A stretch of 5,607 bases of DNA. Origin: Thiobacillus sp. UBA6918. GTDB taxonomy: Bacteria; Pseudomonadota; Gammaproteobacteria; Burkholderiales; Thiobacillaceae. A program made the translations under genes and the position numbers. The notes beneath the pieces were generated by a model. The model worked only from the letters and a program-made list of their open reading frames with translations, was not told where the DNA came from and did no database searches. Shown here in pieces: positions 1-5,607 of the stretch (position 1 is its first letter; each line of letters opens with the position of its first letter). The stretch covers positions 1 through 5,607 of the forward strand of contig DKAU01000143.1 of NCBI GenBank assembly GCA_002450925.1, written 5' to 3'.

Positions 1-1990
1 CGCCATCCTGCATGTGCAATCCTCCGGCAAGAAGGAAGTGAATGGAGCCAATATCCTGGTGGCCATTTTCGGCGAGAAAGAGTCGCATGCTGCCTATTTC
101 CTCGACCAGATGGGTATCAGTCGGCTGGACGTCGTCAACTATATTTCCCATGGCATAGCCAAGGTTCCTCAGGCCGGGACTCCCCGCCAGGAGGAAGCAA
201 ACGAAACAGCACAGGAAATTCCAGCCGGCACTCCGCTGGAGTCATACACCCTAAACCTTAATTCCCAGGCGCTTGCAGGAAAGATAGACCCGCTGATCGG
301 TCGAGACCTGGAACTGGAGCGCGTGATCCAGACGCTTTGCCGCCGCCGGAAAAACAATCCGCTTCTGGTTGGGGAAGCAGGGGTAGGCAAGACGGCCATC
401 GCCGAAGGTTTGGCCCGCCGCATTGTTGAGGGAACGGTTCCGGAAATTCTCATCGACTCCACGGTATATGCCCTGGACATGGGCGCGTTGTTGGCAGGCA
501 CAAAATACCGGGGTGACTTTGAGCAGCGCCTCAAGGGTGTGCTCAAGCAACTGGCTGATGAAGAAGGGGCGATACTCTTTATCGATGAAATACACACCCT
601 GATCGGTGCAGGTGCAGCTTCCGGCGGCACGTTAGACGCATCCAACCTGCTTAAGCCGGCCTTGAGTTCTGGCCAGCTACGATGCATTGGCGCCACGACC
701 TATACGGAATATCGCGGAATTTTCGAAAAGGACCACGCGCTTTCCAGGCGTTTCCAGAAAATCGATGTACTCGAACCCAGCGTGGACGACACGATAGATA
801 TTCTGCGTGGGCTGAAATCACGCTTTGAGGACCATCATGGCGTGAAATACAGTTCTTCGGCGTTGATATCGGCTGCACAGCTTTCGGCCCGCTTTATCAG
901 CGATCGTCATTTGCCGGACAAGGCTATTGACGTAATCGACGAGGCGGGCGCGGCCCAACGCATCCTGCCCAAGTCCAAGCAGAAAAAAGTCATCACACCC
1001 AGGGAAATCGAGGAAATCATCGCCAAGATTGCACGCGTTCCTGCCAAGACTGTGTCTGCGGATGACCGTGATTCCTTGAAGCGGCTTGATCGCGATCTCA
1101 AGGCGGTGGTGTTTGGCCAGAATGCTGCCATTGATGCCTTAGCCACGGCCATCAAGATGTCGAGAAGTGGATTGGGCAACCCCCAAAAACCTATCGGTTC
1201 CTTCCTGTTTTCTGGTCCGACCGGGGTGGGTAAAACTGAGGTAGCACGTCAGCTGGCCTATACGCTTGGCATCGAGCTGACCCGCTTTGACATGTCTGAA
1301 TACATGGAGCGGCATGCAGTGTCACGTCTAATTGGTGCTCCGCCCGGATATGTAGGGTTCGAGCAGGGCGGACTCTTGACCGAGGCTATCAACAAGCATC
1401 CCCATACCGTGTTGTTGTTGGACGAGATTGAGAAGGCGCATCCGGATATTTTCAACGTGCTGCTGCAGGTAATGGACCATGGCACCTTGACGGATACCAA
1501 CGGCCGAAAGGCTGACTTCCGCAACGTCATCCTGATCATGACCACCAATGCCGGTGCCGAAAACCTCAGCAAGGCTTCGATCGGCTTTGCGCAAGCCAGC
1601 AAGGTTGGCGACGAAATGGCGGATATAAAGCGCATGTTTACCCCGGAATTCCGCAACCGGCTGGATGCGATCATTCAGTTTGCGCCGCTCGACCACGATG
1701 TGGTGATGCAGGTGGTTGACAAGTTCCTCATGCAGTTGGAGGACCAGTTGCATGAGAAGAAGGTGGAAATCAGCTTTGCTGACGCGCTGAAGGAATATTT
1801 GGGTAAAGAGGGTTTTGATCCTTCCATGGGCGCACGGCCCATGTCCCGCTTGATTCAGGACACCATCCGCAGGGCGTTGGCAGATGAGCTTCTGTTTGGA
1901 CGGCTGGTCAATGGGGGCAGGGTTCGGGTTGGCCTGGATGCTGAAGGCAAGGTCAAACTGGAGTTCCCGGAACCCCTGTTAACTGCTTAA
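1..1990 (+). CDS. clpA: ATP-dependent Clp protease ATP-binding subunit ClpA (5'-truncated by window edge)
   Basis: Hexameric AAA+ unfoldase that feeds substrates, including N-degron proteins brought by ClpS, into the ClpP peptidase in the cytoplasm. The reading frame is open from base 2. The residues before the GTG at 14 (AILH) already align with E. coli ClpA around residue 91, so that GTG is an internal Val and about 90 N-terminal residues are missing. Counting from the GTG, the order is: end of the Clp N-domain (about 1-46), linker, D1 with Walker A GEAGVGKT (120-127), Walker B ILFIDE (187-192) and pore loop KYRG (164-167), then D2 with Walker A GPTGVGKT (401-408), pore loop GYVG (445-448), Walker B LLLDE (about 467-471) and sensor-2 region GARPM (606-610). 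D1 runs into D2 without the ClpB/ClpC middle coiled coil, which identifies ClpA. The ClpP-docking loop is IGF (523-525); E. coli ClpA has IGL. All catalytic motifs are intact and the C-terminus is complete. The usual partner clpS, if present, would lie upstream, outside the window. Confidence 0.97.
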   Translation, partial: AILHVQSSGKKEVNGANILVAIFGEKESHAAYFLDQMGISRLDVVNYISHGIAKVPQAGTPRQEEANETAQEIPAGTPLESYTLNLNSQALAGKIDPLIGRDLELERVIQTLCRRRKNNPLLVGEAGVGKTAIAEGLARRIVEGTVPEILIDSTVYALDMGALLAGTKYRGDFEQRLKGVLKQLADEEGAILFIDEIHTLIGAGAASGGTLDASNLLKPALSSGQLRCIGATTYTEYRGIFEKDHALSRRFQKIDVLEPSVDDTIDILRGLKSRFEDHHGVKYSSSALISAAQLSARFISDRHLPDKAIDVIDEAGAAQRILPKSKQKKVITPREIEEIIAKIARVPAKTVSADDRDSLKRLDRDLKAVVFGQNAAIDALATAIKMSRSGLGNPQKPIGSFLFSGPTGVGKTEVARQLAYTLGIELTRFDMSEYMERHAVSRLIGAPPGYVGFEQGGLLTEAINKHPHTVLLLDEIEKAHPDIFNVLLQVMDHGTLTDTNGRKADFRNVILIMTTNAGAENLSKASIGFAQASKVGDEMADIKRMFTPEFRNRLDAIIQFAPLDHDVVMQVVDKFLMQLEDQLHEKKVEISFADALKEYLGKEGFDPSMGARPMSRLIQDTIRRALADELLFGRLVNGGRVRVGLDAEGKVKLEFPEPLLTA

Positions 1991-2029
1991 CGATCGCACA
2001 TTCGAATAGGATCGCAGGCGATTGCACAA

Positions 2030-2123
2030 ATAAAAAGCGGCGCTCAACGAAGCGCCGCAAAATTGTCTGGACTACCCGTTTAACCGAGGGGGCATCCGAT
2101 CCCCAACCAGACTAAAAACACAA
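2030..2123 (-). ncRNA. Candidate minus-strand small RNA, about 95 nt
   Basis: I recognise no known RNA family here. The case is structural. A minus-strand transcript starting just downstream of the promoter-like pair at 2130-2159 would first form a 6-bp stem GTCTGG/CCAGAC (plus-strand positions 2107-2112 with 2065-2070). This encloses a GGGG/CCCC hairpin (2101-2104 with 2089-2092) and a small CUCG/CGGG hairpin (2088-2085 with 2078-2075). It would end at the strong hairpin and U-tract at 2031-2058. The small hairpin has a G-U wobble on the minus strand that becomes a C-A mismatch on the plus strand, which weakly favours minus-strand RNA. The candidate is convergent with clpA and divergent from rmlB. 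Alternatives are an unrelated repeat-like element or chance folding. The ends are approximate. Confidence 0.3.
2031..2058 (-). terminator. Intrinsic terminator-like hairpin with U-tract on the minus strand
   Basis: The arms GCGGCGCT (2037-2044) and AGCGCCGC (2051-2058) form a perfect 8-bp, almost all-GC stem around the 6-nt loop CAACGA. Read on the minus strand, the stem is followed by TTTTTATTTG, a good U-tract. Read on the plus strand it is followed by AAAATTGT, which is not one. The sequence therefore favours termination of a transcript coming from the right on the minus strand, although it lies only 47 nt past the clpA stop. It could still act as a 3'-end stabilising hairpin, or as a poor or bidirectional terminator, for clpA mRNA. 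The hairpin is certain; its direction of use is inferred. Confidence 0.62.
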
Positions 2124-2129
2124 CAGGGG

Positions 2130-2159
2130 GTTATGTTTAGTTCATCTAACGGCGGTCAA
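2130..2159 (-). promoter_or_regulatory. Possible sigma-70 promoter for the minus-strand RNA
   Basis: On the minus strand, TTGACC (2159-2154) matches the TTGACA -35 box at 5 of 6 positions. It is followed after 18 nt by CATAAC (2135-2130), which matches TATAAT at 4 of 6. Transcription would start near 2123, so the product would carry the whole folded element and end at the U-tract hairpin. The -35 box directly abuts the dyad that starts at 2160. The -10 match is modest, and an AT-rich intergenic region gives such pairs by chance. Confidence 0.28.
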
Positions 2160-2183
2160 ATGCAAATCTTTAGCCATTTGCAT
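2160..2183. repeat. Perfect inverted repeat ATGCAAAT-N8-ATTTGCAT, possible operator
   Basis: The arms at 2160-2167 and 2176-2183 are exact reverse complements, 8 bp each, separated by CTTTAGCC. The arms are AT-rich, there is no U-tract on either side, and the element lies more than 100 nt from both genes, so it does not look like a terminator. Its size and symmetry would suit a dimeric DNA-binding protein. It touches the -35 of the possible minus-strand promoter, and its centre covers the possible -35 of the rml promoter. The symmetry is seen directly; the operator role is inferred, and I cannot name a regulator. Confidence 0.45.
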
Positions 2184-2198
2184 CGGCTCTGGTATGTT
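2170..2198 (+). promoter_or_regulatory. Possible extended -10 promoter for the rml operon
   Basis: TATGTT (2193-2198) is preceded by TGG, giving the TGn extended -10 motif. TTAGCC (2170-2175) lies 17 nt upstream as a weak -35 (3 of 6). Transcription would start near 2205 and leave a leader of about 98 nt before rmlB. A second -10-like hexamer, TAAAAT (2233-2238), matches better but has no recognisable -35 at the right distance. A promoter somewhere in this gap is expected because the operon starts here; the exact site is uncertain. Confidence 0.3.
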
Positions 2199-2302
2199 TG
2201 TTCCAGTTATCGGTTGTTTGTCGCTATCAGGATAAAATCTCAAACATTCGCTGTTTTCAGGCGGACGCGCTCCTTTAATCAAAATTTGAATGTGACACCA
2301 TC

Positions 2303-3364
2303 ATGATTCTTGTCACCGGCGGTGCGGGGTTTATCGGCGCCAATTTCGTGCTAGAGTGGCTTGCTAGCAAGGGCGAGCCTGTGGTCAATCTGGACAAGCT
2401 GACCTATGCAGGCAATCTTGCCAGCCTGGAAAGTCTTAAGGAAGATCCAAGGCATGTTTTCGTACAGGGCGACATCGGAGACCGCGACCTTGTCGAGAAA
2501 CTGCTATCGCTGCATAAACCCAGGGCTGTAATCAATTTCGCCGCTGAAAGCCATGTTGATCGTTCCATCCATGGCCCGGCAGATTTCATCGAGACTAATG
2601 TCGTGGGCACCTTCAATTTGCTTGAGTCTGTGCGCGCCTACTGGGGCAGCATGGAAGGTGAGGTCAAGGAAAATTTCCGTTTCCTGCATGTTTCCACCGA
2701 TGAAGTCTATGGCTCTCTGGAACAGAACGACCCGGCTTTTTCCGAAACCACGCCCTATGCACCCAATAGCCCGTACTCTGCGTCCAAAGCTGCATCAGAT
2801 CATCTGGTGCGCGCCTATCACCACACCTACGGTTTGCCGGTATTGACCACTAATTGCTCGAATAATTATGGTCCCTACCAGTTTCCAGAGAAACTCATTC
2901 CACTGATAATCCATAACGCTATCAATGGCAAACCGCTTCCCATCTACGGCGATGGGAGCAATATCCGAGACTGGCTGTATGTGACAGACCATTGTTACGC
3001 CATCATGACGGTGATGGAAAAGGGTAGGGTGGGCGAGACTTACAACGTTGGCGGAAACAATGAAAAAACCAACCTGGAAGTGGTGAAAACCATTTGCGCC
3101 ATCCTTGATGAAATGCACCCGCAGTCGCCAATGACGCCGCATGAAAAGCTCATCGCTTTTGTAAAAGACAGGCCGGGCCATGACGCGCGCTATGCCATCA
3201 ACTCTTCCAAGATCCAGCACGAACTCAACTGGCAACCACAGGAAAGTTTCGAGACAGGGATCCGAAAGACCGTGGCCTGGTACCTGGAGAATGCAGCCTG
3301 GGTGGATAATGTGGTTTCTGGTGATTACCGCAATTGGGTTCAGGCAAATTACGCAGCTAGATAA
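2303..3364 (+). CDS. rmlB: dTDP-glucose 4,6-dehydratase RmlB
   Basis: Second enzyme of dTDP-L-rhamnose synthesis: it converts dTDP-D-glucose to dTDP-4-keto-6-deoxy-D-glucose using tightly bound NAD+ in the cytoplasm. It is a 353-residue extended short-chain dehydrogenase, about the usual length for RmlB. The N-terminal Rossmann motif is GGAGFIG (6-12), followed by the family signature DKLTYAGNL (31-39). Catalytic residues are visible as Thr132-Asp133-Glu134 in STDEVYG and as Tyr158/Lys162 in YSASK. The substrate-binding signatures NCSNNYGPYQFPEKLIP (184-200), RDWLYV (222-227) and RPGHDARYA (290-298) follow. The last is usually followed by Ile-Asp but here reads Ile-Asn (Asn300). The ATG is the first possible start after an in-frame TAA at 2276-2278 and gives the standard N-terminus. 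No clear Shine-Dalgarno sequence precedes it. It is the first gene of the rml operon, with rmlA starting 3 nt after its stop. An alternative, the enterobacterial-antigen paralogue RffG, is unlikely given the complete rml set downstream. Confidence 0.97.
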   Translation: MILVTGGAGFIGANFVLEWLASKGEPVVNLDKLTYAGNLASLESLKEDPRHVFVQGDIGDRDLVEKLLSLHKPRAVINFAAESHVDRSIHGPADFIETNVVGTFNLLESVRAYWGSMEGEVKENFRFLHVSTDEVYGSLEQNDPAFSETTPYAPNSPYSASKAASDHLVRAYHHTYGLPVLTTNCSNNYGPYQFPEKLIPLIIHNAINGKPLPIYGDGSNIRDWLYVTDHCYAIMTVMEKGRVGETYNVGGNNEKTNLEVVKTICAILDEMHPQSPMTPHEKLIAFVKDRPGHDARYAINSSKIQHELNWQPQESFETGIRKTVAWYLENAAWVDNVVSGDYRNWVQANYAAR

Positions 3365-3367
3365 GAC

Positions 3368-4252
3368 ATGACTAATCGCAAAGGCATTATCCTTGCTGGG
3401 GGTTCCGGTACCCGGCTCTATCCGGTAACACAGGCAGTTTCAAAACAACTGCTGCCGGTCTACGACAAACCCATGGTGTACTACCCCCTGTCTACGCTAA
3501 TGCTGGCAGGTATCCGCGACATTCTGCTTATTTCTACGCCGCAGGATACGCCGCGCTTCGAGCAATTACTGGGCGACGGCAGCCAGTGGGGAATCAACAT
3601 CCAGTATGCCGTGCAGCCTGCTCCAGAGGGACTGGCCCAGGCTTTCATTATTGGCGAGAAATTTCTGGATGGTTCTCCCAGCGCGCTGGTGTTAGGAGAC
3701 AACATTTTCTACGGTCACGACATGGCCGATGACCTCAAACGCGCAGATGCAAGATCAAGCGGTGCAAGTGTGTTTGCCTACCCGGTGCACGACCCTGAAC
3801 GCTATGGTGTGGTTGAGTTCGACGCCAAAGGTCGTGCCATCAGCCTGGAAGAAAAGCCCAAGTCACCCAAGTCGCGCTATGCCGTTACCGGACTGTATTT
3901 CTACGACAACCGTGTAGCGGATGTCTGCAAGAGTCTCAAACCCTCACCGCGCGGTGAACTGGAAATTACTGATGTCAATCGACAGTTCCTTGAATGGGGA
4001 GAACTCGATGTGCAGGTCATGGGCCGTGGCCAGGCCTGGCTGGATACAGGTACGCACGAGTCCCTGTTGGAAGCAGCTTTATTCATTGAAACCATTGAAA
4101 AGCGCCAGGGATTGAAGATTGCATGCCCAGAGGAAATTGCCTTCCGCCAGGGCTTTATCAATGCGGAACAGATTGAGCGGCTTGCCGCACCCCTGTCAAA
4201 GAATGGCTACGGTCAATACTTGCTGGCACTTTTAAAAGACCAGATTTTCTGA
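3368..4252 (+). CDS. rmlA: Glucose-1-phosphate thymidylyltransferase RmlA
   Basis: First committed step of the pathway: glucose-1-phosphate plus dTTP gives dTDP-glucose and pyrophosphate. At 294 residues it has the normal family length and is a single nucleotidyltransferase domain. The nucleotide-binding signature GGSGTRLYP (11-19) is followed by KQLLPVYDKPM (26-36) with Arg16 and Lys26 of the active site. Then come QPAPEGLAQA (83-92), LGDN (109-112) with metal-binding Asp111, EEKPKSPKS (161-169) with substrate-binding Lys163, and WLDTGTH (224-230) with the second metal ligand Asp226. The C-terminal helical extension involved in dTDP/dTDP-rhamnose allosteric inhibition in this family appears complete. 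The ATG lies 3 nt after the rmlB stop, with only a weak purine stretch upstream, so its translation is probably coupled to rmlB. The paralogue RffH has the same activity; the operon context points to RmlA. Confidence 0.97.
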   Translation: MTNRKGIILAGGSGTRLYPVTQAVSKQLLPVYDKPMVYYPLSTLMLAGIRDILLISTPQDTPRFEQLLGDGSQWGINIQYAVQPAPEGLAQAFIIGEKFLDGSPSALVLGDNIFYGHDMADDLKRADARSSGASVFAYPVHDPERYGVVEFDAKGRAISLEEKPKSPKSRYAVTGLYFYDNRVADVCKSLKPSPRGELEITDVNRQFLEWGELDVQVMGRGQAWLDTGTHESLLEAALFIETIEKRQGLKIACPEEIAFRQGFINAEQIERLAAPLSKNGYGQYLLALLKDQIF

Positions 4253-4253
4253 A

Positions 4254-4796
4254 ATGGAAAAAATTGCTACCGCGATTCCTGATGTCTTCATGATCGTGCC
4301 GAAAGTGTTTGGCGACGAGCGGGGCTTTTTTATGGAAAGCTACAATCGCATGATCATGTCATCACTGGGCATTGGGTGCGATTTTGTTCAGGACAACCAC
4401 TCGCGCTCTGCCAGGGGTGTGCTTCGCGGTTTGCATTATCAGATCAGACAGCCGCAGGGCAAGCTGGTGCGCGTGGTGGCGGGCGAGGTGTTTGATGTGG
4501 CTGTTGACCTGCGTCGCTCATCACCGACTTTTGGACACTGGGTTGGCATGAACTTGTCTGCCGAGAACAAGCGCATGGCCTGGATCCCCCCCGGCTTCGC
4601 ACACGGCTTTTGCGTATTGTCCGAATATGCGGAGTTTCTCTATAAAACCACAGACTATTATGCGCCGGAACACGAGCGTTCCCTGTTGTGGAACGACCCG
4701 AGCATCGGCATCGAATGGCCCTTGTCTGCTGATCCGGCACTGTCCGAGAAAGACCGCAATGGCGTGTCGCTGGACAAGGCAGAGGTATACGCATGA
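4254..4796 (+). CDS. rmlC: dTDP-4-dehydrorhamnose 3,5-epimerase RmlC
   Basis: Third step: double epimerisation at C3 and C5 of dTDP-4-keto-6-deoxy-D-glucose, giving dTDP-4-keto-L-rhamnose. It needs no cofactor and works as a cupin-fold dimer. The protein has 180 residues, as expected. The N-terminus (TAIPDVFMIVPKVFGDERG, 6-24) is the family signature. LRGLHYQ (57-63) holds the catalytic His61 and Arg58, Lys70 follows in PQGK, and IPPGFAHGF (111-119) is the conserved cupin strand. KTTDYY (131-136) carries the active-site tyrosine region. LSEKD (163-167) supplies Asp167, the probable partner of the catalytic His. The ATG begins 1 nt after the rmlA stop and there is no clear Shine-Dalgarno, so reinitiation by ribosomes leaving rmlA is likely. 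The 3' end overlaps rmlD. Confidence 0.97.
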   Translation: MEKIATAIPDVFMIVPKVFGDERGFFMESYNRMIMSSLGIGCDFVQDNHSRSARGVLRGLHYQIRQPQGKLVRVVAGEVFDVAVDLRRSSPTFGHWVGMNLSAENKRMAWIPPGFAHGFCVLSEYAEFLYKTTDYYAPEHERSLLWNDPSIGIEWPLSADPALSEKDRNGVSLDKAEVYA

Positions 4797-5607
4797 GGAC
4801 CATCCTGCTTACCGGCGCAAGCGGGCAGGTAGGGTGGGAATTGCAGCGGAGCCTTTCTACCCTGGGGCGCGTGGTTGCCCCCGCCCATGATGAACTTGAT
4901 CTTTCCAGACCGGATACGCTGCCTACTTTCATTCAAAACATCAAGCCCGACCTTATCGTTAATCCTGCTGCCTATACCGCGGTAGATAAGGCCGAGAGCG
5001 AGCAGGAACTGGCGTATGCCATCAATGCCGAAGCCCCCGGCGTACTGGCCCGAGAGGCAGCCAAAAGAGGCATCAGCCTTGTGCATTTTTCTACTGACTA
5101 TGTCTTCGACGGCAACAGGCTCGATGCATATTACGAAACCGATAAGCCCAATCCACTTGGTGTGTATGGTGCAAGCAAGCTTGCGGGAGAAGAAACGGTG
5201 CAGACAAGTGGTGCGGACCACCTTATCTTGCGCACCAGTTGGGTGTATGGCCTGCGGGGCAAAAACTTTCTGCTAACCATGCAGCGGCTTGCACGTGAGC
5301 GTGACAAGCTGTCTGTAGTCGCTGACCAGTTTGGCGCGCCCACCTGGGCCAGAAGCATCGCTGATGCAACAGCGCAGATGCTGTCCCTGTGGCTGTCGCC
5401 AGGCGCATCTGTAGAAGATCGCAAGCGCCTGTCAGGTGTCTATCACCTGACTTGTGGCGGACGAACAAGTTGGCATGGCTTTGCCGAGGCGGTCCTGCAA
5501 AATATTCAATCTGGTGGCGAAAAGATTCCCGTGCTCAAGGCCATCTCTACGGCTGAATATCCCACACCGGCGAAGCGTCCTTCCAACTCTGTGCTTTCTA
5601 ACGAAAA
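4793..5607 (+). CDS. rmlD: dTDP-4-dehydrorhamnose reductase RmlD (3'-truncated by window edge)
   Basis: Last step: NAD(P)H-dependent reduction of the C4 keto group of dTDP-4-keto-L-rhamnose to dTDP-L-rhamnose. The start overlaps the rmlC stop in ATGA (4793-4796), and an AGAGG-like ribosome site lies just upstream at about 4781. The frame is open to the window edge for 271 residues; family members are near 300, so roughly the last 30 are missing. The Rossmann motif is GASGQVG (8-14), followed by the signature NPAAYTAVDKAE (57-68). The catalytic set is Thr101 in STDYVFDG and Tyr125/Lys129 in YGASK. LRTSWVYG (146-153) and DQFGAPTWA (178-186) line the substrate site. RPSNSVLSNE (262-271) is the typical sugar-nucleotide-binding segment near the C-terminus, whose next residues lie past the edge. 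No frameshift or lesion is seen. Confidence 0.96.
   Translation, partial: MRTILLTGASGQVGWELQRSLSTLGRVVAPAHDELDLSRPDTLPTFIQNIKPDLIVNPAAYTAVDKAESEQELAYAINAEAPGVLAREAAKRGISLVHFSTDYVFDGNRLDAYYETDKPNPLGVYGASKLAGEETVQTSGADHLILRTSWVYGLRGKNFLLTMQRLARERDKLSVVADQFGAPTWARSIADATAQMLSLWLSPGASVEDRKRLSGVYHLTCGGRTSWHGFAEAVLQNIQSGGEKIPVLKAISTAEYPTPAKRPSNSVLSNE

Larger units (their letters stand above)
1991..2302. other. Intergenic region between clpA and rmlB
   Basis: This 312-nt stretch has no convincing protein-coding frame on either strand and is visibly more AT-rich than the genes around it, especially after 2110. From left to right it holds a clpA trailer with small repeats (GATCGCA at 1992-1998 and 2010-2016; ATCGC-AG-GCGAT at 2011-2022), a GC-rich terminator-like hairpin (2037-2058), a folded element closed by GTCTGG/CCAGAC (2065-2112), a minus-strand promoter-like pair (2130-2159), a perfect dyad (2160-2183), a possible plus-strand promoter (2170-2198), and an AT-rich leader before rmlB. 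In that leader I see only a short palindrome (TCAAA-A-TTTGA, ending about 12 nt before the start codon). I found no tRNA, rRNA, CRISPR or insertion-sequence ends. Confidence 0.8.

Noticed and set aside
14..16. GTG as the clpA start codon
   Set aside because: The frame is open upstream to the window edge and the preceding residues match ClpA just before the VQSSG segment, so this is an internal valine.
169..696. Long open frames on the minus strand within clpA (also 251-595, 907-1179, 1258-1674, 1328-1753)
   Set aside because: They lie inside a clearly functional clpA, overlap one another, and their translations show no recognisable domain; they are shadows of the real gene.
1992..2026. Small repeats in the clpA trailer (GATCGCA twice; ATCGC-AG-GCGAT) as a terminator
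   Set aside because: The stem is only 5 bp with a 2-nt loop and no U-tract follows; these repeats are short enough to be chance.
2065..2112. tRNA, tmRNA or 6S RNA fragment
   Set aside because: The size, the absence of a cloverleaf or CCA end, and the lack of the conserved tmRNA or 6S sequence blocks on either strand do not fit.
2151..2162. JUMPstart/ops-like element (GGCGGT...) upstream of a polysaccharide operon
   Set aside because: Only the first six bases match the ops core GGCGGTAGCGT; the rest (CAAATG) does not, so RfaH-type control is not supported.
2190..2204. Sigma-54 promoter (TGGTATG...)
   Set aside because: The -24 GG is present but there is no GC at the required -12 position.
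4658..5221. Minus-strand open frames over rmlC/rmlD (also 4444-4932, 5131-5424, 5223-5468)
   Set aside because: They are antisense to two intact, conserved enzymes, show no family motifs, and are best explained by codon bias of the true genes.

Overview
The window holds two blocks on the + strand, separated by one 312-nt intergenic region. Block 1 (1-1990) is clpA, the ATPase/unfoldase subunit of the ClpAP protease. Its 5' end lies outside the window. Block 2 (2303-5607) is a compact rmlB-rmlA-rmlC-rmlD (rfbBACD) operon for dTDP-L-rhamnose. The last gene is cut by the right edge, about 30 codons short of the usual family length.

Organism: a Gram-negative proteobacterium. ClpA of this E. coli-like type (two AAA+ domains, no ClpB/ClpC middle coiled coil) is proteobacterial. 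The moderate-to-high GC of the genes and the B-A-C-D gene order fit a beta- or gammaproteobacterium. My impression leans to a betaproteobacterium (for example Nitrosomonadales/Methylophilaceae), but I cannot settle this without a database search.

How the genes work together: RmlA makes dTDP-glucose from glucose-1-phosphate and dTTP. RmlB dehydrates it to dTDP-4-keto-6-deoxyglucose, RmlC epimerises C3 and C5, and RmlD reduces C4 to give dTDP-L-rhamnose. This is the donor for rhamnose in LPS O-antigen, capsule or exopolysaccharide. The junctions are 3 nt, 1 nt and a 4-nt ATGA overlap, so the four genes are very probably one transcript with coupled translation. No functional link between clpA and the rhamnose genes is visible. 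They look like chance neighbours, perhaps at the edge of a surface-polysaccharide locus.

The protein-coding genes are ordinary. The only unexplained structure is in the intergenic region 1991-2302. A perfect 8-bp GC-rich hairpin (2037-2058) has its U-tract on the minus strand, facing clpA. Upstream of it on the minus strand are a closed stem enclosing two small hairpins (2065-2112) and a promoter-like pair of hexamers (2130-2159). Together these could encode a minus-strand small RNA of roughly 95 nt, convergent with clpA and divergent from the rml operon. A perfect dyad (ATGCAAAT-N8-ATTTGCAT, 2160-2183) sits between this promoter and a possible extended -10 promoter for rmlB. This model is inference from sequence alone.
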